Below are positions 1 through 7,044 of a DNA stretch of 56,796 bases, one piece after another. This DNA comes from a virus, in IMG/VR virus record IMGVR_UViG_3300025011_000055, positions 1 to 56,796 of that record; one strand, written 5' to 3'. The notes below the pieces were generated by a model. It was given only the letters and a program-made list of their open reading frames with translations, was not told where the DNA came from and did no database searches. The position numbers and the translations under genes are program-made. Each line of letters opens with the position of its first letter. Position 1 is the stretch's first letter.

Positions 1-31
1 TGGCATCAAATACATAATCAGTTCTAAGCAT
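1..31 (-). CDS. 5' end of a structural-type protein running off the left edge
   Basis: An ATG preceded by GGAGC on the minus strand opens a frame reading MLRTDYVFDA before the window ends. It is the next gene in the late operon after the zinc-binding protein at 53-292. The gene cut at the right end (55921-56796) is also minus-strand and lacks its start, so the two may be parts of one gene across a circular junction. Direct joining is out of frame, so a few bases would have to be missing. Function unknown. Confidence 0.5.
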   Translation of the reverse strand, partial: MLRTDYVFDA

Positions 32-52
32 TAGAAGAGCTCCAATATTGTA

Positions 53-292
53 TTATAAATCATCAGGTGTAATTGGAACAGTTATAAAATTTTCTTCAGG
101 TTCAGGCCTATGCACAGGAACACTTTGCTTCTCACCTAACGGTTTTGGATCAGTATAATGTGGATGCTTTTCTTCCCAACAAGTATCAGCACAAACAAAC
201 AACTTATCCCAAGTCATCCTGCAGTCAGATGCATATCTTTGGAATCCACATTGATCACAGATTACTAAATAATCACCAGGTTTATATGACAT
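53..292 (-). CDS. small zinc-binding phage protein (79 aa)
   Basis: Seen: a CDQCG motif near residue 12, then two further cysteines around residues 34-38 (VCADTCWEEKHP), typical of a four-cysteine zinc site; the C-terminal half is proline- and glutamate-rich. Small proteins with the pattern CxxCG ... MTWD.L.VC..CWE.RHP occur in the late operons of many phages, usually without known function. It lies 3 bp downstream of the SleB-type hydrolase in the same direction. The family resemblance is from memory and was not searched. Confidence 0.75.
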   Translation of the reverse strand: MSYKPGDYLVICDQCGFQRYASDCRMTWDKLFVCADTCWEEKHPHYTDPKPLGEKQSVPVHRPEPEENFITVPITPDDL

Positions 293-295
293 AAT

Positions 296-697
296 TTATC
301 CTTCACGGTAAAAACGATGGCCTTTAATTTCAACAATGAATTTCATACCTTTAACCCAGTATGGCGGTTGGTGGTTCGGCATCCCGAGCAGGGCGTAATA
401 ATGTGTTGCACCATAAAGTGTGTCACCAGCCAACCATTCATTGAGTCCTGCCTGAGCATTTTCCAATACCTTTGCTGCAGTAACAACATTTCTAATCCAA
501 ACAGATGGATGATTGAGACCCAAGTTAAAACAACTAAATTGTTTCCGCGACAGTACAACATTCGATACCGGCCAGTTATTTTTCTTCGCTCGATTGAGAA
601 TAACTTTAGCAACTGCTTTCTGTCCAGCAACTGACTCTCCCCTAGCCTCATGGTAGATTGTCAAAGTTAGCCAAAACAAGGCTTGTGTTATATCCAT
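296..697 (-). CDS. cell wall hydrolase, SleB family (endolysin candidate)
   Basis: A 133-residue protein with the hallmark of SleB/CwlJ-type hydrolases: IYHEARGES near residues 14-22, with the conserved acidic residue, followed by AVAKVILNRAK and later a THYYA..G segment before a C-terminal GHRFY. The family cleaves peptidoglycan as lytic transglycosylase or amidase-like enzymes, so this is the most likely endolysin. The start is the ATG whose A is the last base of the upstream TAA (TAATG), giving MDITQALFWL. A longer frame with 10 extra residues is possible but overlaps the upstream gene. A holin-like protein is encoded two genes upstream. Confidence 0.85.
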   Translation of the reverse strand: MDITQALFWLTLTIYHEARGESVAGQKAVAKVILNRAKKNNWPVSNVVLSRKQFSCFNLGLNHPSVWIRNVVTAAKVLENAQAGLNEWLAGDTLYGATHYYALLGMPNHQPPYWVKGMKFIVEIKGHRFYREG

Positions 698-1422
698 TAA
701 CTCACCGCCTTCTGAGCAAATGCACACTCTCCACCGCGTTTCATAAATACTTCTGCAAAATCATCAAGGTCCATTACCCAGTATCCATTACGCAAAAGAT
801 TCCAGCCTGGCCAAGAATTTGGGCCTCCGATAATATTTTGATGCCGATTAATGAATGTACCAGCCGTACAGTGACCACCAACCACCTCACCACCAGGAGT
901 ACTTAATCCGTCTACTTCCCGAGGATACATCATACCCTCAGTCCATTCTAGCCCAAGTATTGCGGAACCATAATAAGCAATGCCACGAATAACTTCATCA
1001 ACGGTCCTAGCTCGACAATACGATTCAATCAAGCCTTCTTGCTTTGCAGTCTGCATCACCGCCGCAAGTGATGTTCCATAACTAATTGGTTTCGATCCAG
1101 GCCTTTCAGAACCTGGCCACTGATCATTATCTTGACATCTGAAATAAAACTCAAGAGCCCATTCATCACCAAGAGTTCTTATCCCAGGCTCATGTTCCAT
1201 AAAAGCAGCAAAGCCAAATCCACCACAAGCACTCCACTTATCTTGATTAAGCAAAGGCTCCTTGAATTTCTTTACACGATATTTGCTAATAAGTTCTCGA
1301 TATCGTAAGTCAATACCATCATCAATAGGAGGAACTGCAAGAATATTTGGTGCAAGTGGATCAGCTTGAAATATCAAGCCACAACGAGGATCTTGAGTTT
1401 CACTACCATCTTTAAGTATCAT
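697..1422 (-). CDS. papain-like cysteine peptidase-fold protein (241 aa)
   Basis: The order of motifs matches the C1/papain fold: Q60 then C66 in QDKWSACGGFGF (compare the family's Q..GSCWAF), H184 in VGGHC, and N202 in NSWPGWNLLRNGYW (compare the family's NSWG..WG..GY). All four catalytic-type residues are visible in the right order and spacing. It sits between a holin-like protein and the SleB hydrolase, overlapping the latter by one base. It could cut peptidoglycan peptides during lysis or entry, or process a virion protein; the sequence does not decide. No signal peptide is seen. Confidence 0.75.
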   Translation of the reverse strand: MILKDGSETQDPRCGLIFQADPLAPNILAVPPIDDGIDLRYRELISKYRVKKFKEPLLNQDKWSACGGFGFAAFMEHEPGIRTLGDEWALEFYFRCQDNDQWPGSERPGSKPISYGTSLAAVMQTAKQEGLIESYCRARTVDEVIRGIAYYGSAILGLEWTEGMMYPREVDGLSTPGGEVVGGHCTAGTFINRHQNIIGGPNSWPGWNLLRNGYWVMDLDDFAEVFMKRGGECAFAQKAVS

Positions 1423-1425
1423 ATA

Positions 1426-1779
1426 TCATCCGCCAGTAGTTACTTTTTTAACTGCATCAACAAACTTTGCCCAATATCCATATACCGTCGTTCCTGCTAC
1501 TCCAGTCAAAATAAGAACAAGAAAAAACCTTCTAACTACTGTTCTATTATCATCCATCATGAGAGTGAATTTCTTATGAGCATCTACCATTGCCTTGAGG
1601 TCCCCCGGCTGAATAGCCGCAAATCTGCATTGCTCATCAGTATGTTGCTGTTTATAAACTACAGCCTCGATAATAGCAGTGATTGCTTCAAGATCTTCAT
1701 TTGTAAGATTATATCTCCGTCTAGAGCCTGCTCGGTCCCCATAACTGTGTCCGGCATATATTTCAACTTCTTCAGTCAT
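1426..1779 (-). CDS. single-membrane-span protein, holin candidate (117 aa)
   Basis: The protein has a charged soluble N-terminal part, a predicted helix around residues 28-45, and one clear hydrophobic segment at about residues 84-103 (FFLVLILTGVAGTTVYGYW) followed by a short basic C-terminus. This topology, and its place directly before the papain-like protein and the SleB hydrolase, make a holin or other lysis membrane protein plausible. It is translationally coupled to the upstream gene by TAATG. The function is inferred from topology and neighbours only. Confidence 0.6.
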   Translation of the reverse strand: MTEEVEIYAGHSYGDRAGSRRRYNLTNEDLEAITAIIEAVVYKQQHTDEQCRFAAIQPGDLKAMVDAHKKFTLMMDDNRTVVRRFFLVLILTGVAGTTVYGYWAKFVDAVKKVTTGG

Positions 1780-2327
1780 TATATTGTCCTTTCATCATCT
1801 CTATAAAGCATATCTTCATTATCAGGTAACCGAGTATCAAGAATCTTCGCCCAGTGATTATTCCGCGCTGTAGCCAGTCTTCTCAACCTATCTCTTACAA
1901 TAGAATTCTGCAATGGATCAACATCTTCCTTTCGCTCCTTAGTAAACCAAGAAAAGAACAAGATTCCTATAGTGCTTACTGCCGTAAGATACAGTCCACT
2001 AACAAAAATCATGGTCTTTATCTTAGGCCATACTTCCATATCTGAAGCAAGAATAAGTGATACACAGTTCAAGAAGAACCTACCATTAGCCCCCAAAAAT
2101 ACACTCAAGTTCTTTGCTGAACAGGCCCATTCTACATCATGACAAAGTCCTGCAGGATTAAGCCTAGCCTTACCGAAATGATCAGGAACTATCTTATCTC
2201 CCCATCCTTGCCCAGCACCAAGAAATGAAGGCCACTTCTCGGGAGGCAAATCATGTGGCCAGAGAGGAACTAGAAACTCTGGAACAGTAAGATCAGCACC
2301 ATAATGAGACAGTTTAACAAAATTCAT
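1779..2327 (-). CDS. membrane-anchored protein with phospholipase A2-like HD motif
   Basis: Start chosen at MNFVKLSHYG because ATGA overlaps the stop of the upstream nuclease gene; the frame stays open 15 codons further upstream. Residues 58-70 read NPAGLCHDVEWAC, resembling the Ca-binding/catalytic P..CxxHD core of prokaryotic phospholipase A2-like and DUF1353-type phage proteins. A single hydrophobic helix lies at about 106-127, followed by a charged tail. Length is 182 residues. It could attack membranes or be a virion protein; the enzymatic call rests on one motif. Confidence 0.45.
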   Translation of the reverse strand: MNFVKLSHYGADLTVPEFLVPLWPHDLPPEKWPSFLGAGQGWGDKIVPDHFGKARLNPAGLCHDVEWACSAKNLSVFLGANGRFFLNCVSLILASDMEVWPKIKTMIFVSGLYLTAVSTIGILFFSWFTKERKEDVDPLQNSIVRDRLRRLATARNNHWAKILDTRLPDNEDMLYRDDERTI

Positions 2328-2791
2328 TTCTTCCTCCAAACCCAAGGTCGGACTGGAGCAGGACCAGACCACAATCCTACTCTATTACCAGCTGAAATTC
2401 CTTGTAGCTTTTCCCAAGCATGACAAAATGACTTCTTACAATACTGAGGATAAACCCAAGCATAACCAGCAAGCAAAAGCTGTTCCTGTACACATTGAGT
2501 TCCAAGCATAACAACAGCTACTGTCCGACCATAACGATCATAATGCTTAACATCAACAGGTGCAACATCAACAACTTTACCTTTAATCATAACTTCAACA
2601 AAATCTTTAGCTGCAAGACCAAATGCTTGTTTTTTCTCTGGAGAATCAACTCCATAAAGCCGAACAGTCGTTAATCCAGTCTCATCAACTACTTTGATTG
2701 TATCACCATCAGTAACACTAACAACTGTGACTGGTTTAGCCTGAGCAGTTGAAGCAATAAGCAAAAAGAATAAGATTATAATTTGACGCAT
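2324..2791 (-). CDS. secreted staphylococcal-nuclease-like (thermonuclease) protein
   Basis: A 155-residue protein with a typical signal peptide (residues 1-18, ending AQA) and a complete SNase/TNase domain: DGDTIKV at 28-34, R44 and E52 in VRLYGVDSPE, and RYGRTV at 86-91. The Arg-Glu spacing of eight matches the active site of staphylococcal nuclease, a Ca-dependent endonuclease for DNA and RNA. Export places it in the periplasm or outside, where it could degrade competing or host-released DNA. The stop overlaps the next start (ATGA). Confidence 0.9.
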   Translation of the reverse strand: MRQIIILFFLLIASTAQAKPVTVVSVTDGDTIKVVDETGLTTVRLYGVDSPEKKQAFGLAAKDFVEVMIKGKVVDVAPVDVKHYDRYGRTVAVVMLGTQCVQEQLLLAGYAWVYPQYCKKSFCHAWEKLQGISAGNRVGLWSGPAPVRPWVWRKK

Positions 2792-3057
2792 AATTTTACA
2801 CCTGTTGGTTGATAGCGAAAGCGATCACAACTTACGCCGGCTCTGCCATGATCGTCAAATGAGAAACATGGTCCAGGCTCTTTGCAATATCTATCCTTGA
2901 CAAAATGCAAACCCTCATCATTTTTCTTGAATAACTGCAAACTGTCTTCCGCAATCACCCGCATAACTTTCTCCTGAAAGTTGAGATAAGGTTCAATCAC
3001 AGTCTTCGTTTGGATAATTACATATTGGGCATCTTGAGCCAGTGTATTTATATCCAC
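2776..3057 (-). CDS. hypothetical protein, cysteine-rich C-terminus (93 aa)
   Basis: Not recognised. The N-terminal 50 residues look helical and the C-terminal part has four cysteines (YCKEPGPC, VSCDRF, KLCVKL). The last 16 bases overlap the start of the secreted nuclease, an arrangement suggesting translational coupling. No signal peptide or membrane segment is visible. Confidence 0.6.
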   Translation of the reverse strand: MDINTLAQDAQYVIIQTKTVIEPYLNFQEKVMRVIAEDSLQLFKKNDEGLHFVKDRYCKEPGPCFSFDDHGRAGVSCDRFRYQPTGVKLCVKL

Positions 3058-3069
3058 ACTGTTTACAAA

Positions 3070-3861
3070 TTACCATTGCATCATTACAGTTTTGCTACTA
3101 TCGCCAAAAGGAGCATGAAGATAAATACCTCCGTGTGAGGTTCCTGTATTATCATCTCCATCACCATTTGGGCCAATACCAGGTTTGTAAACAAAACCAT
3201 ACATATTGGCTCTCGAGTTCCGACTACAATTTTCCTGGTCCCGACAATTCTTCAGAGGATTCTTAACAATGAACGTCTTCCCTGAAGCAAAGGTAAACTT
3301 TATAGGACCTGCTCCAAGAGAGTCTCCGCGCTTGTTAATTCGCCAAGCTTGCCTTCCTTGATTACGAACCCCATAACTGTCATAGTTTGCTGAATGGCTG
3401 TACGATCCTGTTGAAGTTCCTGAATCTGTCGGTGTCGTTGCTGATCCACTCTTAGCAATACAAGTCTGTCCATCAGAAGTTTTGACACTAATTTGCAGCG
3501 GACGTAAATACTGCACATCAGAATTAGCCAGTAAATAAACCGGACATCCTTTATAAGGTACTCCTCGTCGAGCAACCTCACCATTTACAATCACAGAAAC
3601 AACTGCACTATCTTGAAGAGTACGAAGCAATACTGCTGGCTTGCCATTATTCTGATCAGCACCACGTTCAAAAGTTATAGGCATTGTACAGACTTTTGTT
3701 CCATCAGGCACTGGTATAATCGGATCAACTGAAGGTACTACAGTGCCCCCCGGAAAATACTGAGCACAGAGGGCGTTACACTCATTCAGGGACTGAGGAA
3801 TGGTCACTGCTCCTACTGGCACTGCCCAGAGCAAGGCAAGGACCAAGATAAGGCGAAACAT
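3070..3861 (-). CDS. exported hypothetical protein (263 aa)
   Basis: Residues 1-18 form a clear signal peptide (MFRLILVLALLWAVPVGA). The mature part has several cysteine pairs (NECNALC, CRDQENC), a Ser/Thr-rich linker at about 140-165 and a glycine-rich C-terminal third. It is part of a run of four exported proteins. TGATG couples it to the lipoprotein gene upstream. No family was recognised; a periplasmic or surface role is inferred only from the signal peptide. Confidence 0.65.
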   Translation of the reverse strand: MFRLILVLALLWAVPVGAVTIPQSLNECNALCAQYFPGGTVVPSVDPIIPVPDGTKVCTMPITFERGADQNNGKPAVLLRTLQDSAVVSVIVNGEVARRGVPYKGCPVYLLANSDVQYLRPLQISVKTSDGQTCIAKSGSATTPTDSGTSTGSYSHSANYDSYGVRNQGRQAWRINKRGDSLGAGPIKFTFASGKTFIVKNPLKNCRDQENCSRNSRANMYGFVYKPGIGPNGDGDDNTGTSHGGIYLHAPFGDSSKTVMMQW

Positions 3862-4340
3862 CAGTCTACCTCCTCGATCTGACCTTCAGGTTCGACAGGG
3901 TCAGCGATCTCTTCTGCAGGTGCTGCCGGCGGAGTAACGTCGGGAAAGACAGGAGCCGCTGGTTTAACCTCTTCCTTAACCTGAGTCGTTGTGGTGGTAG
4001 TCGTGGTCGCAGGATTGTTGGAGTCCGTCTGGCGCATGTCGTTCGTCCACTTGCTCAGGGCATCCTTAATCGCACCAGTTGCAGCAGTTCCACCGTATGC
4101 TCCGAGCGCACTGTCAGCATTGGAGTCCTGCTTGGAGTCCTCGAGGATGATGACCGTGTTCCCTGTACCACCAGAATTAGTCGATCCAGCACCAGTCTGA
4201 TTAGGACTTGCTCCATACTGGCCGGATACCTGTAGAGTGCAGTCGGAAGGAACCCCCTGATTGATTGTGTAAGTAGCGGTCTTGTTTGTGCATCCAGTCA
4301 GTAAGCCAATGGCCAAGGCTACTCCCAAAAGTCTTTTCAT
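3861..4340 (-). CDS. lipoprotein (159 aa)
   Basis: The start MKRLLGVALAIG is chosen because the preceding GGGGAGAGA is a good ribosome binding site; a start 15 bases further upstream would place that site inside the gene. The N-terminus is a lipoprotein signal with lipobox LLTGC, so the cysteine at about residue 17 should be lipidated. The body is Gly/Asn/Ser-rich, followed by a threonine run and a Pro/Ala/Glu-rich tail. Phage lipoproteins of this kind can be Rz1-like spanins or superinfection-exclusion proteins; nothing here decides between them. Confidence 0.7.
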   Translation of the reverse strand: MKRLLGVALAIGLLTGCTNKTATYTINQGVPSDCTLQVSGQYGASPNQTGAGSTNSGGTGNTVIILEDSKQDSNADSALGAYGGTAATGAIKDALSKWTNDMRQTDSNNPATTTTTTTTQVKEEVKPAAPVFPDVTPPAAPAEEIADPVEPEGQIEEVD

Positions 4341-4366
4341 TCTCTCCCCCCACATAAAGTTAAATT

Positions 4367-4735
4367 TTAATTTCTTCTGAATTTCGTAGGCGAAATCAGC
4401 AATCGGATCATATTCGACGCTCCGGACCGCTCAATAAGTGTCGGGTCTATCGGATCAACAGCCACAGCGCGGATAAACAATTTCTGAGTTTTTGCTGTAT
4501 CATAGGTAATAGACCCAGTTGCACCTCGTGCTGATTTCGGTATGTTGCCGATTACCACTGCTGCGCTTTCCTCCAAAGCTGTCCCGCTTGGAAACATGCA
4601 GATTTCAAAGCCAGTGATTTCCGCCTCCTCGATTGCATCGAATGTCCAAGAGAAAGACATGGTGCGCGTGATTGTCGCTGCGCTGGCAGCAGAAGCCATG
4701 CAGAGCATTACGATTACCAGTAAAAGCTTTTTCAT
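4367..4735 (-). CDS. exported small beta-rich protein (122 aa)
   Basis: A signal peptide occupies about residues 1-19 (MKKLLLVIVMLCMASAASA). The mature part alternates hydrophobic and polar residues as in a fibronectin type III-like beta sandwich, with ITGFEICMFPSG and KLFIRAVAVDP resembling strands of that fold. It precedes the lipoprotein in a run of exported proteins. The GC content here is visibly higher than in the early half of the window. Confidence 0.6.
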   Translation of the reverse strand: MKKLLLVIVMLCMASAASAATITRTMSFSWTFDAIEEAEITGFEICMFPSGTALEESAAVVIGNIPKSARGATGSITYDTAKTQKLFIRAVAVDPIDPTLIERSGASNMIRLLISPTKFRRN

Positions 4736-4811
4736 ATCGGTTTTTCCTCACTACATTTCCAGATATTCGGAATCTCAACCCCATCCACCATCGTCGGCTG
4801 CCAGATACTAC

Positions 4812-5486
4812 CTAACTCTGGTCTGTTATAAATTGCCTTATAGCTCTGCACCAGCCCGCATCCTCTGACCACTGCTCGACAGGACTGTTCCATAGCACGA
4901 TACCATTTACTCCTAGAGATTTTAGGTAGTTTAGCTCCATATAAAAATAATCGTAATCAAGGGCAGTTCCTGCTAGTACGGTCGAAGGATGAAAAGCATT
5001 CCAAACGAAAGGGAATATTGGTTTTCCTTTGGCAATTCTCCGCGCCTCGGCAATGTTGGCACTGGCGTATTTCCTCCACCCCTCTTGATCATCATAAAAC
5101 GTATATATAGATGGAAAAAGGATGTCTTGAGCGTCAAATACTCCAGATATCGCTTCGTTCGCTGCTTGCCATAACGCTATATCCTCCGCCAGTCCGGAAA
5201 CAGGAGACCAGTAATCCCGTAACGGCCCAATTCCGTAATACCCAAACAGGATATCAGGAGCACTATTTTTTAATGCTGTTATGTGGTTTATATAAAACCG
5301 GGCGCCCGCTTCTACGTCAGCAGTGCTGTCGATTCTTATGTCTATTGGGTATTCCTCAATATCCACGCAAACCATACTTTCACTGAGAGGGATGGTAGTT
5401 GACTCTCCATATATCATCCCTATTGATAATAGTTCCAGGACTGGCTTCCCCTGACAATCCATAGCATCATATGAAGCCACGCCCAA
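4812..5486 (-). CDS. glycoside-hydrolase-like (TIM-barrel-type) domain protein
   Basis: The frame has features of a polysaccharide-degrading barrel: VCVDIEEYP near residues 39-47 with clustered acids, then KGKPIFPFVWNAFHP and GVNGIVLWNSP, reminiscent of hyaluronidase-like and related glycosidases. The only plausible start is TTG at 5486, preceded by AAAGGGG at five bases. It lies in the same frame as the fibre-like gene upstream, separated from it only by a UGA stop and nine sense codons, so it may be the enzymatic C-terminus of that protein (readthrough or split gene). The enzyme class is tentative. Confidence 0.55.
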   Translation of the reverse strand: MGVASYDAMDCQGKPVLELLSIGMIYGESTTIPLSESMVCVDIEEYPIDIRIDSTADVEAGARFYINHITALKNSAPDILFGYYGIGPLRDYWSPVSGLAEDIALWQAANEAISGVFDAQDILFPSIYTFYDDQEGWRKYASANIAEARRIAKGKPIFPFVWNAFHPSTVLAGTALDYDYFYMELNYLKSLGVNGIVLWNSPVEQWSEDAGWCRAIRQFITDQS

Positions 5487-5513
5487 GGGGACCCCTTTGG
5501 TGCATCCAAACTC

Positions 5514-6665
5514 TCAGGCATAATTCGCCACCCTTAATATTCCGGCCTCGCTTGTCACCTTGCCCCAAAATTGCACCTGCTGTGCTCCGAATACGATAGT
5601 GCTGTCCAGTCCGATCCTCTCATGTGTCACCACATCCCAATCGCCATCTGCTCCGACAGCGACCGCCGTACCCCATGTGATTGCGGAGAAGGTATTCTTT
5701 GCGTAGCCGATTCTAAACTCAGAGCCATCGCATTGCACCACAGGGAGAAGTTTATCCGTCCTCGCCCATCCTCCAGCGACCGTAACCTCTGCGGTGTTGG
5801 TGCCGTCTGTGCATTTGAGTTTCCCGCCACTGTCTGCAAAGACCAGTCCTGCTGCAACGTCATTGCCGCTGAGAATGTTCGCCGGGGCTGTGATCTGTGC
5901 GCTGGATACTCCCATTTCCACCAATGCAGCAGCAGTAAACGCACCCCCGCTCAGGGCAGCGGTCATAGCTGCATTCAGCGGTATCGCCAGCCCGTTGCCG
6001 CCGCTGGTGGATGCTGTGGAGGTTACTGAGGTGGCTGGGGGTGCGTAAGGCATTACATATAACGATGCCGTTAAAATCGGCTTGGTAGGTGTAACCACCG
6101 TCTCCGCACCACTCTCGTTCCAAATATAAAAGGCAGTGCCAGCAGCTATCGTGGTTGCAGACACATCGTGCCTACCGACTGTAGCAATATCTCCGCTGGA
6201 ATATAAAGCATCTGAGTCATAAATTTTTAATTTAACCGTCCCGGATATTTGTGTAAAATCAACGCTGAAATTTTTCGCCCCTGCCGATAAAACCAGTCCC
6301 GCAGAGTGTCGAATGTATCCGCCGTTGGGGATTACTATTGCTCCTCCGACTGTTGCGGCACCTCCAAACAACGACCACCCAGTATCAAAAAAATCATCAT
6401 CCCCGGCATTAAAAAGATTGCTATACGCAGGCTGCACCATCACCCCTTTCCCAGGATGATTGACAGGCCACGGGACCATGTTGCCGTTAGCGTCGGGTTG
6501 GAGTCCGGCTACTGAGGTTTGGATCTGTGGGCCTACGGGGCAGGTGCTGGGGGCCTTGGCATTCCAGAGGGACAGGAGGCCGGGGATGCCGCCTTCACCA
6601 CCCCCGATTGCAGCCCGCGAATAACTCTTGAATATCGACTTGAAAATACTCTTTGCGACAGCCAT
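5514..6665 (-). CDS. fibre-like structural protein (383 aa)
   Basis: The N-terminus (MAVAKSIFKSIFKSYSRAA) is basic and helical. The rest is Gly/Ala/Thr/Ser-rich with beta-strand patterning and low cysteine content, as in tail fibre or LamG-like carbohydrate-binding proteins. Start chosen at the ATG in TGATG, overlapping the upstream stop. It ends in UGA and the frame continues into a glycosidase-like domain, so the pair resembles a depolymerase tailspike cut in two. The base composition is GC-richer than the rest of the window, which fits a recently exchanged host-recognition module. Confidence 0.6.
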   Translation of the reverse strand: MAVAKSIFKSIFKSYSRAAIGGGEGGIPGLLSLWNAKAPSTCPVGPQIQTSVAGLQPDANGNMVPWPVNHPGKGVMVQPAYSNLFNAGDDDFFDTGWSLFGGAATVGGAIVIPNGGYIRHSAGLVLSAGAKNFSVDFTQISGTVKLKIYDSDALYSSGDIATVGRHDVSATTIAAGTAFYIWNESGAETVVTPTKPILTASLYVMPYAPPATSVTSTASTSGGNGLAIPLNAAMTAALSGGAFTAAALVEMGVSSAQITAPANILSGNDVAAGLVFADSGGKLKCTDGTNTAEVTVAGGWARTDKLLPVVQCDGSEFRIGYAKNTFSAITWGTAVAVGADGDWDVVTHERIGLDSTIVFGAQQVQFWGKVTSEAGILRVANYA

Positions 6666-6949
6666 CAATCCACCAGTTGCACACCGACTGCGTTAGCGGT
6701 TACGCCCTTCACGAATTGCAGAGTAATAGGACTGTCAATCTTCAGCGGAGGCGAGGTTGCAGTCATAGTTACTGCTACGCCAAACTCATCATACAGAGCC
6801 AAAGCTACTCCAGCGTCATCAAGTACATTTACTGCAATAGTTTCAGCAACCAAAATGCCTGCAACTGTAACAGTCTTTGGCAGCGAATGTGCAGGAAAAT
6901 AATGCCGTTCAGTCATAGCTGCAGTTTGCTTAGGAATAATCATACTCAT
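6665..6949 (-). CDS. hypothetical small structural protein (94 aa)
   Basis: Not recognised. Residues 1-30 are polar; residues 30-94 alternate as beta strands (TVTVAGILVAETIAVNVL). Proteins of this size and pattern often sit between capsid and fibre genes. It is coupled to the fibre-like gene by TGATG. A good ribosome binding site (AGGAGAG) lies upstream of the ATG. Confidence 0.55.
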   Translation of the reverse strand: MSMIIPKQTAAMTERHYFPAHSLPKTVTVAGILVAETIAVNVLDDAGVALALYDEFGVAVTMTATSPPLKIDSPITLQFVKGVTANAVGVQLVD

Positions 6950-7005
6950 AATACTCTCCTATATGATAATCATTATTAGAAGTAAATTTATATTAACACA
7001 AAACC

Positions 7006-7035
7006 TGTAATAATAAAGGTTCCCTTATTATTACA
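7006..7035. terminator. strong hairpin in the gap between two late genes
   Basis: TGTAATAATAAAGG and CCTTATTATTACA form a stem of 12-13 pairs with a three-base loop, one base bulged. On the plus strand it is followed by TTCTTTTTT, on the minus strand by GGTTTTGTG. It lies ten bases past the stop of the repeat protein (7045-7983), so it may end or attenuate late transcription and could also stop antisense transcription. Confidence 0.6.
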
Positions 7036-7044
7036 AGTTCTTTT

